This document shows, piece by piece, positions 56,422 to 64,000 of a stretch of 64,000 nt of DNA; within the stretch, counting starts at the first letter, position 1; every line of letters starts with the position of its first letter. The notes below the pieces were generated by a model. It saw only the letters and a program-made list of their open reading frames with translations. It had not been told where the DNA came from and ran no database searches. The DNA is from Bacillus sp. MYb209 (GTDB taxonomy: Bacteria > Bacillota > Bacilli > Bacillales > Bacillaceae_G): contig NZ_PCNZ01000002.1 in assembly GCF_002975175.1 (NCBI RefSeq), positions 168,230-232,229 of the forward strand, written 5' to 3'. A program made the translations under genes and the position numbers.

Positions 56422-56487
56422 GTAAAGTTATGATCAGTGGATGTTGTGTTCATCCACTGATTATTGGTTTTTATGAACCTTGATAAA
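56422..56487 (+). repeat. Degenerate short bcr1-type element
   Basis: GATCAGTGGATG and CATCCACTGATTATTGG form the first bcr1 stem (with changed loop), then GAACCTTGATAAA replaces the usual CACCAATCGGGATAAA. The left flank is GTAAA and the right flank ATAAA. About 66 bases, lacking the middle, seven bases after the era stop. Confidence 0.6.
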
Positions 56488-56591
56488 TTAGGAAAAATTT
56501 TTCTCACATGAAAATGAACAAAATGGGTCAATTTAATAACAACAAAAGAAATTGGTTTATAGGCTACGCTTATTGAGAAAGGTGGATTCTT

Positions 56592-56735
56592 ATGCTAGAT
56601 TTTACCTGGAAGTTTTTCTCCAAAACAGGAAGCATTGAAACGTATTTGCTTTTGAAAGAAATGGAAAAAGACGTAAACGATGAGATGGATCAACATGAAG
56701 AGGAGTTAGCGCATCTAGACTCTCCAATTTCTTGA
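56592..56735 (+). CDS. yqzL: YqzL family small protein
   Basis: This 47-residue protein begins MLDFTWKFFSKTGSIETYLL and ends in an acidic tail. It matches B. subtilis YqzL, also 47 residues and also between era and recO. Function unknown. GAAAGGTGG precedes ATG 56592. Confidence 0.9.
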   Translation: MLDFTWKFFSKTGSIETYLLLKEMEKDVNDEMDQHEEELAHLDSPIS

Positions 56736-56768
56736 CCCGTTTTGTTCAAACCTTGGATGGTGACGAAC

Positions 56769-57515
56769 ATGTTTCAAAAAGTTGAGGGCATTGTTATCCG
56801 TACGACAGATTACGGAGAAACGAATAAGATTGTTACAATATACTCACGGGAATTTGGTAAGGTAAGTGCAATGGCAAGAGGGGCGAAAAAACCGAAGAGT
56901 CGGTTAGCAGCTATTTCGCAACTTATGACACATGGTCATTTTCTTATTCAAATGGGATCTGGACTTGGAACTTTGCAACAAGGCGAGATTATTTCATCTA
57001 TGAAAGAAATTCGAGAGGATATATTTTTAACTGCTTATGCATCATTTGTTATTGAGTTAACTGATAAAGCAACAGAAGATAAGAAGCATAATCCGTATTT
57101 ATTTGAAATGTTATATCAAACGTTGCATTATATGTGTGAGGGTGTTGACCCAGAAGTATTATCATTAATTTATCAAACGAAAATGCTTCCGGTATTAGGG
57201 ATGCGCCCGTACTTTGATACATGTGCTATTTGTCATCAAGAAACAGATTTTGTCGCCTTCTCTGTCCGGGAAGGCGGTTTTCTGTGCTCGCGTCATGCGG
57301 AGCAAGATCCGTATCGTATTCCGGTGGGAGAGGCTGTTCATAAATTATTACGTCTCTTTTTTCACTTTGATCTACACCGGCTCGGTAATGTATCGGTGAA
57401 GGATAGTACAAAAAAACAAATGCGCACAGTATTGAATACATATTATGATGAATATTGTGGGATTTATTTGAAATCAAGGCGTTTCTTGGAACAACTTGAT
57501 AAGTTTCAAATATAA
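56769..57515 (+). CDS. recO: DNA repair protein RecO
   Basis: RecO, 248 residues, anneals ssDNA and loads RecA with RecR. The OB-fold start is [20 protein letters not shown], and the zinc site is [11 protein letters not shown] and GGFLCSRHA. ATGs nine and four codons upstream are in frame; I choose ATG 56769 by alignment to the usual RecO start and because GGTG lies before it. Confidence 0.95.
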   Translation: MFQKVEGIVIRTTDYGETNKIVTIYSREFGKVSAMARGAKKPKSRLAAISQLMTHGHFLIQMGSGLGTLQQGEIISSMKEIREDIFLTAYASFVIELTDKATEDKKHNPYLFEMLYQTLHYMCEGVDPEVLSLIYQTKMLPVLGMRPYFDTCAICHQETDFVAFSVREGGFLCSRHAEQDPYRIPVGEAVHKLLRLFFHFDLHRLGNVSVKDSTKKQMRTVLNTYYDEYCGIYLKSRRFLEQLDKFQI

Positions 57516-57540
57516 AAAGGGCCGTATACGGTCCTTTTTA
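57513..57540 (+). terminator. Terminator of recO
   Basis: AAAAAGG, one G-T, CCGTA and TACGG, CCTTTTT form a nearly palindromic stem. Confidence 0.85.
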
Positions 57541-57618
57541 CATACTTTCTTTTTCGAATAGCATATTTAGTATATAATATTTAAGAGATAGTATAACTTT
57601 TTTCGTTGTGCATTAAAG

Positions 57619-58254
57619 GTGGTGATTATCATAGAGCTGAATAAACGGCAAGAACATATCATTCAGATTGTAAAAGATCACGGTCCTATTACGGGGGAGT
57701 CAATTGCTGCGCAATTGGGTTTAACACGTGCAACGCTAAGACCAGACTTAGCAATTTTAACGATGGCTGGTTATTTAGAAGCGCGTCCACGCGTAGGTTA
57801 TTTTTATACGGGTAAAACTGGGGGACAGCTATTATCTGAAGCTGTTAAGAAAATTAAAGTGCAAGATTATCAATCTAGACCGGCTGTAATTGATAAAAAT
57901 GTATCAGTATACGATGCAATCTGTACGATGTTTCTAGAGGACGTTGGTACATTATTTGTTGTAGATCAATCTACTTTATTAGTTGGCGTTGTATCTCGTA
58001 AAGATTTATTACGAGCTAGCTTAGGAAAGCAGGATTTAACCTCTCTTCCGGTTAATATTATCATGACAAGGATGCCAAACATTGCGATGTGTCGCAGGGA
58101 GGATTCTTTATATGATATTGCGATGGAATTAATAGAAAGACAGATTGATGCGTTGCCAGTTGTGAAGGATACGAAACAAGGTTTAGAAGTGATTGGGCGA
58201 ATTACAAAAACAAATATTACACGTGCGTTTGTAAATTTAGTAAATAACGAATAA
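57619..58254 (+). CDS. ccpN: Gluconeogenesis repressor CcpN
   Basis: CcpN (YqzB), 211 residues, represses gluconeogenic genes during glycolysis. An N-terminal helix-turn-helix (TGESIAAQLGLTRATLRPDLAIL) precedes two CBS domains (about 80-205). The start is unclear: the GTGs at 57619 and 57622 lie inside the AAAGGTGGTGAT ribosome-binding site, so a rare start such as the ATA at 57631 is possible. In B. subtilis ccpN precedes yqfL (ppsR), as here. Confidence 0.92.
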   Translation: MVIIIELNKRQEHIIQIVKDHGPITGESIAAQLGLTRATLRPDLAILTMAGYLEARPRVGYFYTGKTGGQLLSEAVKKIKVQDYQSRPAVIDKNVSVYDAICTMFLEDVGTLFVVDQSTLLVGVVSRKDLLRASLGKQDLTSLPVNIIMTRMPNIAMCRREDSLYDIAMELIERQIDALPVVKDTKQGLEVIGRITKTNITRAFVNLVNNE

Positions 58255-58274
58255 GTGTAATTTGTTTAAAGTGA

Positions 58275-59094
<820 letters not shown>

Positions 59095-59096
<2 letters not shown>

Positions 59097-59126
59097 CACA
59101 TTTACCAAAGGTGAATGTGCTTTTTT
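59095..59126 (+). terminator. Terminator of ccpN-ppsR
   Basis: AGCACATTTACC and GGTGAATGTGCT around AAA, followed by TTTTT. The left arm begins at the ppsR stop. Confidence 0.9.
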
Positions 59127-59487
59127 CGCTCGTGAGAAGGCGGTAGAGGAAGATGCGAAGTAGAGCATGAACTTTCGGCTTAGTAATAGAATATAGCGGA
59201 ATGGTTATACTTATATTCTTCTGTTTTTTAATTATGCTAAAGGAACGATTTCGTTATCTTTAAATGTAAGATGAAAATTAAAGGGATATGTAGCGTAGTT
59301 GAAGAAAATATATTATAATAAAAAATTGTGATAAAAACCTATATTTTACGTTTAGACTTTAATTTTTCAGAATAAACTAGGGATAGGATTTTCGAAAAAG
59401 ACATGTATTTACGTTAAATCGACAAAATCTAGACAAGAAAACGCACATTATGGAAGGATTCACAGAAGGGATGTAGAATACAGAAAT
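59127..59487. other. Gap between ppsR and the yqxD remnant
   Basis: No open frame with a ribosome-binding site is visible. The segment is A/T-rich, with several TATAAT-like words, none with a good -35. I see no repeats or stable hairpins. Confidence 0.5.
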
Positions 59488-59887
59488 ATGCAAAACATCA
59501 GTAAGATATTAGTTGATGCAGATGCGTATCCCGTGAAGAATGCAATTGTGCAAGTTGGAACAAAATTTTATGTCGAAATTTTGTTTGTCGCATCCTATGC
59601 TCATCGTTCAAGAAAACAGCAAGGTAATTGGGTCTATGTAGATTCTGAGCAAGATGAAGTTGACTGTTATATTTATTAACATGCAAAAGCTACAGATCTC
59701 ATGATCATACAGGTTATAGTGCTTGCTAGTCTTCTTGTGAAAAAGGAGTATATGTATTGTCTCCAAGAGATACATTTGTAACAGATGAGCAAATGGATAC
59801 AATTTTATATAGTAGTATGTATCTGCGAATTTACGCAGACTAGGGACTTATACGAAAGGTCCAAAATCGTTTACACAATGTGATTGA
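59488..59887 (+). pseudogene. yqxD: yqxD (UPF0178/YaiI family) remnant
   Basis: The family motif ILVDADACPVK is seen as ILVDADAYPVK (Cys to Tyr). The first 63 codons stop at TAA 59677-59679, but the same frame then gives ATDLMIIQVIVLASLLVKKE. A shift in the A run near 59745 gives VYVLSPRDTFVTDEQMDTIL, and another shift near 59833 gives RRLGTYTKGPKSFTQ before a stop at 59885. Intact members are about 150 residues. Thus one stop and at least two frameshifts destroyed the gene. Position between ppsR and dnaG matches B. subtilis yqxD. Confidence 0.88.
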
Positions 59888-59981
59888 CAGTACTTTCTAA
59901 CAAATTTAGAAAAATATTGTCGAATTATAAAGGAATCTTTTAATTTATATCGAATACAAAATACGACACGGAGATGGATTT

Positions 59982-61784
59982 ATGGGGAACAGAATTCCCG
60001 AAGAAGTTGTTGAACAGATTCGGACATCATCTGATATTGTAGAAGTGATTGGTGAGTATGTTCAACTTAGAAAGCAGGGACGTAACTATTTCGGCCTTTG
60101 TCCATTTCATGGTGAGAATTCTCCTTCATTCTCTGTTTCATCTGATAAGCAAATTTTTCATTGCTTCGGATGTGGAGAAGGTGGAAATGTATTTTCTTTT
60201 CTTATGAAAATGGAAGGACTTGCTTTCACCGAGGCTGTTCAAAAGCTTGGCGAAAGAAATGGAATTGCAGTTGCAGAATATACATCAGGGCAAGGACAAC
60301 AACAACAAGAAGACATATCTGATGACACTGTCATCATGCAACAGGCTCATGAACTTTTGAAAAAGTATTATCATCATTTATTAGTAAATACAGAAGAAGG
60401 AAATGAAGCACTTTCATATTTATTAAAACGTGGTATTACAAAAGAGATGATTGAGAAATTTGAAGTTGGTTATGCATCACCAGCTTGGGATGCAGCAACG
60501 AAAATTTTACAAAAAAGAGGTTTGTCGCTATCTAGTATGGAACAAGCTGGCCTTCTTGTAAGAAGTGAGAAGGATGGCAGTCATTATGACCGCTTCCGCG
60601 GAAGAGTTATGTTTCCGATTTATACTTTACAAGGTAAGGTGATAGCGTTTAGTGGAAGGGCGTTAGGAGATGACACTCCAAAATATTTAAATAGCCCTGA
60701 AACACCGATTTTTTACAAAAGTAAGCTGTTGTATAATTTCCACCAAGCAAGGCCGTTTATTAGAAAACGTGGGCAGGTTGTCCTTTTTGAGGGTTATGCC
60801 GATGTACTAGCCGCGGTGAAAAGTGGTGTGGAAGAAGCTGTTGCGACAATGGGAACAGCCTTAACTGAAGAACAAGCGAAACTTCTGCGACGTAACGTTG
60901 AAACTGTTGTTCTTTGCTATGATGGTGATAAAGCAGGACGAGAAGCGACGATGAAAGCAGGGCAATTACTATTGCAAGTTGGTTGCCAAGTGAAAGTTAC
61001 ATCCTTGCCAGATAAGCTTGACCCTGATGAATATGTGCAACAATATGGGACAACCGCTTTTGAAAATCTTGTGAAATCAAGTATAAGTTTTGTTGGTTTC
61101 AAAATAAATTATTTGCGTTTAGGGAAAAATTTGCAAGATGAGTCTGGCAAAGAAGAATATGTAAAAAGTGTTTTAAAAGAGTTATCATTGCTACAGGATG
61201 CGATGCAGGCGGAATCATATTTAAAATCATTATCGCAAGAATTTTCGTATTCAATGGAAACACTTTTGAATCAATTGCACCAATATCGCAAAGAACAAAA
61301 GGTACAGCAAAAACAAATAAAGCAGGTTTCTAAGCCATCTCAAATTGTTCAAACGAAGCCGAAGCTAACAGGTTTTGAAAGGGCAGAAAGAGAAATTATT
61401 TACCATATGTTGCAAAGTGCAGAAGTGACAGTACGTATGGAACCTCATATAGAAGATTTTTATACAGAAGAACATAAAGGGATTTTATATGAACTATACG
61501 CATATTATGAAAAGGGAAATGAACCTTCAGTCGGAACATTTTTAAGTTGGCTCTCTGATGAAAAGTTGAAAAATATTATCACTGATATTTCGACGGATGA
61601 ATTTATTAATCCAGAGTACACAGAAGAAGCGTTACAAGGTCATTTGGAGGCGTTAAGACGCCATAAAGAGAAACTTGAAAAGATGGAAATTATCTTTAAA
61701 GTAAAACAAATGGAAAAAACAGATCCTGTAGAGGCTGCTAAATATTATGTGGCATATTTACAAAGTCAAAAAGCAAGAAAATAG
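59982..61784 (+). CDS. dnaG: DNA primase
   Basis: DnaG, 600 residues, makes RNA primers at the replication fork. It has a zinc-binding domain (CPFHGENSPSF and HCFGCGEGGNV), an RNA polymerase TOPRIM domain (EGYADVLAA and YDGDKAGREA) and a C-terminal helicase-binding domain (from about 450). GGAGATGG precedes the ATG. sigA follows 59 bases later, the macromolecular-synthesis operon without rpsU. Confidence 0.98.
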   Translation: MGNRIPEEVVEQIRTSSDIVEVIGEYVQLRKQGRNYFGLCPFHGENSPSFSVSSDKQIFHCFGCGEGGNVFSFLMKMEGLAFTEAVQKLGERNGIAVAEYTSGQGQQQQEDISDDTVIMQQAHELLKKYYHHLLVNTEEGNEALSYLLKRGITKEMIEKFEVGYASPAWDAATKILQKRGLSLSSMEQAGLLVRSEKDGSHYDRFRGRVMFPIYTLQGKVIAFSGRALGDDTPKYLNSPETPIFYKSKLLYNFHQARPFIRKRGQVVLFEGYADVLAAVKSGVEEAVATMGTALTEEQAKLLRRNVETVVLCYDGDKAGREATMKAGQLLLQVGCQVKVTSLPDKLDPDEYVQQYGTTAFENLVKSSISFVGFKINYLRLGKNLQDESGKEEYVKSVLKELSLLQDAMQAESYLKSLSQEFSYSMETLLNQLHQYRKEQKVQQKQIKQVSKPSQIVQTKPKLTGFERAEREIIYHMLQSAEVTVRMEPHIEDFYTEEHKGILYELYAYYEKGNEPSVGTFLSWLSDEKLKNIITDISTDEFINPEYTEEALQGHLEALRRHKEKLEKMEIIFKVKQMEKTDPVEAAKYYVAYLQSQKARK

Positions 61785-61843
61785 CTTTTTCGATAAAATT
61801 TTAGTATAATGAATGTTTGTATCTCGCGTAAGGAGGGGAACAG

Positions 61844-62971
61844 ATGGCTGATAAACCAGCTCGTTCTAAACAAATTGAAACTGAAATGACCCTTGAGCAA
61901 GTGAAAGAACAACTCACTGAGCTCGGAAAAAAACGTGGCGTTCTTACATATGAAGAGATTGCAGAACGCATGAATGGATTTGAAATTGAATCCGACCAAA
62001 TGGATGAATACTACGAATATTTAGGTGAACAAGGGATTGACTTAGTTGGTGACAATGACAACGACGAAGGTCCTAATAATCGCCAAATTACAAAAACGGA
62101 AGAAGAATTCGACCTCAATGATTTAAGTGTGCCACCAGGTGTGAAAATCAATGACCCTGTTCGTATGTACTTAAAAGAAATTGGTCGAGTTGACTTACTA
62201 TCCGCTGAAGAAGAAATTCGACTTGCGACACGTATTGAAGAAGGCGATGAAGAAGCAAAACGCCGTCTTGCAGAAGCAAACTTACGTCTTGTAGTAAGTA
62301 TTGCAAAGCGCTACGTGGGCCGCGGTATGCTTTTCTTAGACTTAATCCAAGAAGGAAATATGGGTCTAATTAAAGCGGTTGAAAAGTTCGACTATCGTAA
62401 AGGTTTTAAATTTAGTACGTATGCAACTTGGTGGATTCGCCAAGCTATTACACGTGCGATTGCAGACCAAGCGCGAACAATTCGTATTCCAGTTCATATG
62501 GTCGAAACCATTAATAAGTTAATTCGTGTACAACGTCAATTATTACAAGATTTAGGACGCGAACCATCTCCTGAAGAGATTGGTGAAGAAATGGATCTTG
62601 CTCCAGAAAAAGTACGCGAAATCTTAAAGATTGCACAGGAGCCAGTTTCTCTTGAAACACCAATTGGTGAAGAAGACGACTCCCATTTAGGTGACTTTAT
62701 TGAAGACCAAGAAGCAACATCGCCTGCGGACCATGCAGCGTATGAATTGCTAAAAGAACAATTAGAAGATGTGTTAGATACACTAACAGATCGTGAAGAA
62801 AATGTTCTGCGTCTTCGTTTTGGTTTAGATGATGGACGAACTCGTACGCTTGAAGAAGTTGGGAAAGTATTCGGCGTAACGAGAGAACGTATTCGTCAAA
62901 TTGAAGCGAAAGCACTTCGCAAACTAAGACATCCGAGCCGTAGTAAACGTCTTAAGGATTTCTTAGAATAG
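61844..62971 (+). CDS. sigA: Primary sigma factor SigA
   Basis: SigA (RpoD), 375 residues. Region 1.2 is [15 protein letters not shown], region 2 [20 protein letters not shown] and [16 protein letters not shown], region 3 [12 protein letters not shown], and region 4.2 [29 protein letters not shown] precedes ATG 61844. A strong terminator follows. Confidence 0.98.
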   Translation: MADKPARSKQIETEMTLEQVKEQLTELGKKRGVLTYEEIAERMNGFEIESDQMDEYYEYLGEQGIDLVGDNDNDEGPNNRQITKTEEEFDLNDLSVPPGVKINDPVRMYLKEIGRVDLLSAEEEIRLATRIEEGDEEAKRRLAEANLRLVVSIAKRYVGRGMLFLDLIQEGNMGLIKAVEKFDYRKGFKFSTYATWWIRQAITRAIADQARTIRIPVHMVETINKLIRVQRQLLQDLGREPSPEEIGEEMDLAPEKVREILKIAQEPVSLETPIGEEDDSHLGDFIEDQEATSPADHAAYELLKEQLEDVLDTLTDREENVLRLRFGLDDGRTRTLEEVGKVFGVTRERIRQIEAKALRKLRHPSRSKRLKDFLE

Positions 62972-62979
62972 GTTATTTT

Positions 62980-63013
62980 AAGTTTACTTCACGATTGTGA
63001 AGTAAACTTTTTT
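62980..63013 (+). terminator. Terminator of dnaG-sigA
   Basis: AAGTTTACTTCAC and GTGAAGTAAACTT around GATT, followed by a T run. Confidence 0.94.
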
Positions 63014-63355
63014 CTTTTGTTAATTTTTGTTAACATTTAGCTATCGGCAACGATTACAATTTCTTGTAATTTATTTTACAGAATTGTCTTTTGATTTGCA
63101 AATGCTCATTTTTAGATTTTTCGATTAATTTTGTTTATTCTATACAAAATAATATGTAGAAAAGTAAAAAATATGATGAGAAACGTTAGTAATTATCGAA
63201 ATAATATGCGATATAATAGTGAAAATCAATAAAATGAATTTACGGAATATTTTTAACAAGTAGTAGTTTGCTCTTTTCTGATAGAGCGTTTTCAAGTACA
63301 ATATAAATGACTGAATCATCTAACTATTTAGGGATATAGAGGGGGGAGAAGAGAT
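63014..63355 (+). other. Gap between sigA and cccA
   Basis: A/T-rich with no gene. GCTCTTTTCTGATAGAGC near 63271-63288 is a small hairpin. TATAAT at 63212 and TACAAT at 63297 are candidate -10 boxes for cccA, neither with a clear -35 at normal spacing. A GGGGGGAG site ends the segment. Confidence 0.45.
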
Positions 63356-63712
63356 ATGAAACGTAATCCGTTGATTCCGTTCGCTCTTATTGCAGCATTA
63401 GGTATTATCGTTATGTTTGTATTTTCATTTCAGGGGCTAAATAAATCTAAAGAGTTAGCTGATGCAAAAAATGGCGGGAAACCAGCACAAACAGCATCAA
63501 AGCCAGAGGATATTGTAAAGCAAAGCTGTACGAGCTGTCATGGTGATCAGTTACAAGGGGCGGTAGGACCTAATTTACAAAAAATTGGTGGGAAACTTTC
63601 AAAAGATGAAATTAAAGAAATTCTTTCAAAAGGAAAAGGGAATATGCCACCAAATGTAGTTCCAGCTGATCAAGCAGCTAAAGTAGCTGATTGGTTATCG
63701 AAGAAAAAATAA
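63356..63712 (+). CDS. cccA: Membrane-bound cytochrome c-550
   Basis: CccA, 118 residues, has one N-terminal membrane anchor (residues about 5-25, PFALIAALGIIVMFVFSF), a Lys/Ala-rich linker and a small cytochrome c domain with the heme site CTSCH (about 58-62). The distal Met is probably that of NMPPNVVP. It works in the respiratory chain near cytochrome c oxidase. In B. subtilis cccA also follows sigA. Its stop codon is within the ATAAA flank of a bcr1 copy. Confidence 0.92.
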   Translation: MKRNPLIPFALIAALGIIVMFVFSFQGLNKSKELADAKNGGKPAQTASKPEDIVKQSCTSCHGDQLQGAVGPNLQKIGGKLSKDEIKEILSKGKGNMPPNVVPADQAAKVADWLSKKK

Positions 63713-63863
63713 AGTGAAACTTTAATCAGTGGGGGGTTCATCCCCCATTGATTATTAGCCCTCACCAATCGGGCGTTTACGGGCAGTTGGTCTCCCACCT
63801 AACTTCTTTGTTCTAGCCGAATTTTGAGGTGGGAGTCTTACTGCCCGCAAATAGCGGGATAAA
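63709..63863 (+). repeat. bcr1 element, full length
   Basis: This 155-base copy, the reported bcr1 length, starts ATAAAGTGAAACTTTAATCA and ends GCGGGATAAA, with ATAAA at both ends. Two main stems are visible: AATCAGTGGGGGG with CCCCCATTGATT, and GGTCTCCCACCT with AGGTGGGAGTC, plus GGGCAG pairing with CTGCCC. The left flank contains the cccA stop, and the cccA terminator lies beyond the element. Confidence 0.93.
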
Positions 63864-63915
63864 GTATAGAAAAACAAGTCTTTTGCTTTTTGCAAAAGGC
63901 TTGTTTTTCTATACT
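63863..63915 (+). terminator. Long terminator after cccA and bcr1
   Basis: AGTATAGAAAAACAAG, one mismatch, CTTTTGC pairs with GCAAAAG, one mismatch, CTTGTTTTTCTATACT, a stem of over 20 bp around TTTTT. Symmetric, so it may serve both strands. From 63916 to 64000 I see no gene. Confidence 0.85.
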
Positions 63916-64000
63916 ATCTAAAATACGATTAGTAATAGAGAATTGAAGTGTTGTTATAGACTTGCAACAACCACTATAAATTCATTATCATGGAGACAGA

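Overview
This window is low-GC Firmicute chromosomal DNA, almost certainly from the Bacillus cereus group (cereus, anthracis or thuringiensis; I cannot say which). The evidence is the Bacillus gene order of the right-hand two thirds, purine-rich Shine-Dalgarno sites with many TTG/GTG starts, sporulation and competence genes, and several copies of the bcr1 repeat, which is described as specific to the B. cereus group.

Left part (1-22.2 kb) is lineage-variable. It holds two GNAT acetyltransferases and a MaoC-like protein. A catDE pair (DoxX protein plus catechol 2,3-dioxygenase) follows, divergent from an XRE-cupin regulator. Next comes phhA-phhB, which makes tyrosine from phenylalanine, behind two tandem T-box leaders whose specifier codons both read UAC (Tyr). 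A large secreted S8 protease, a secreted beta-propeller protein, a phosphoglycerate-mutase-type phosphatase, a second DoxX gene near a Fur box, an alpha/beta-hydrolase lipoprotein, an alkaline phosphatase behind Pho boxes, a YwaC/RelP-type (p)ppGpp synthetase, a YcdB/YcdC protein, an uninterrupted sigK and psd complete this part.

Right part (22.2-64 kb) is the conserved Bacillus block: sda, yqeG-yqeH-aroE-yqeI-nadD-yqeK-rsfS-yqeM, comER, comEA-comEB-comEC, yqzM, holA, rpsT, gpr, yqxA, lepA, hemW, hrcA-grpE-dnaK-dnaJ-prmA-rsmE-mtaB, rpsU-yqeY, yqfC-yqfD-phoH, pgpH-ybeY-dgkA-cdd-era-yqzL-recO, ccpN-ppsR, a decayed yqxD, dnaG-sigA and cccA. It covers ribosome maturation and translation, heat shock, replication initiation, competence, spore formation and germination, and the gluconeogenic switch.

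Departures from the B. subtilis arrangement, as I remember it, are: no spoIIP between gpr and yqxA; an HxlR-type regulator inserted between lepA and hemW; yqxD reduced to a pseudogene; a probable frameshift at the 5' end of comEC; and bcr1-type repeats whose ATAAA flank overlaps stop codons. I did not find a convincing new multi-gene system. The most interesting signals are regulatory: the tandem Tyr T-boxes, a leader that may mask its own ribosome-binding site (near 20.1 kb), a long perfect inverted repeat before rsmE, and the placement of the bcr1 copies. There are no tRNA or rRNA genes, CRISPR arrays, prophage or insertion-sequence transposases.
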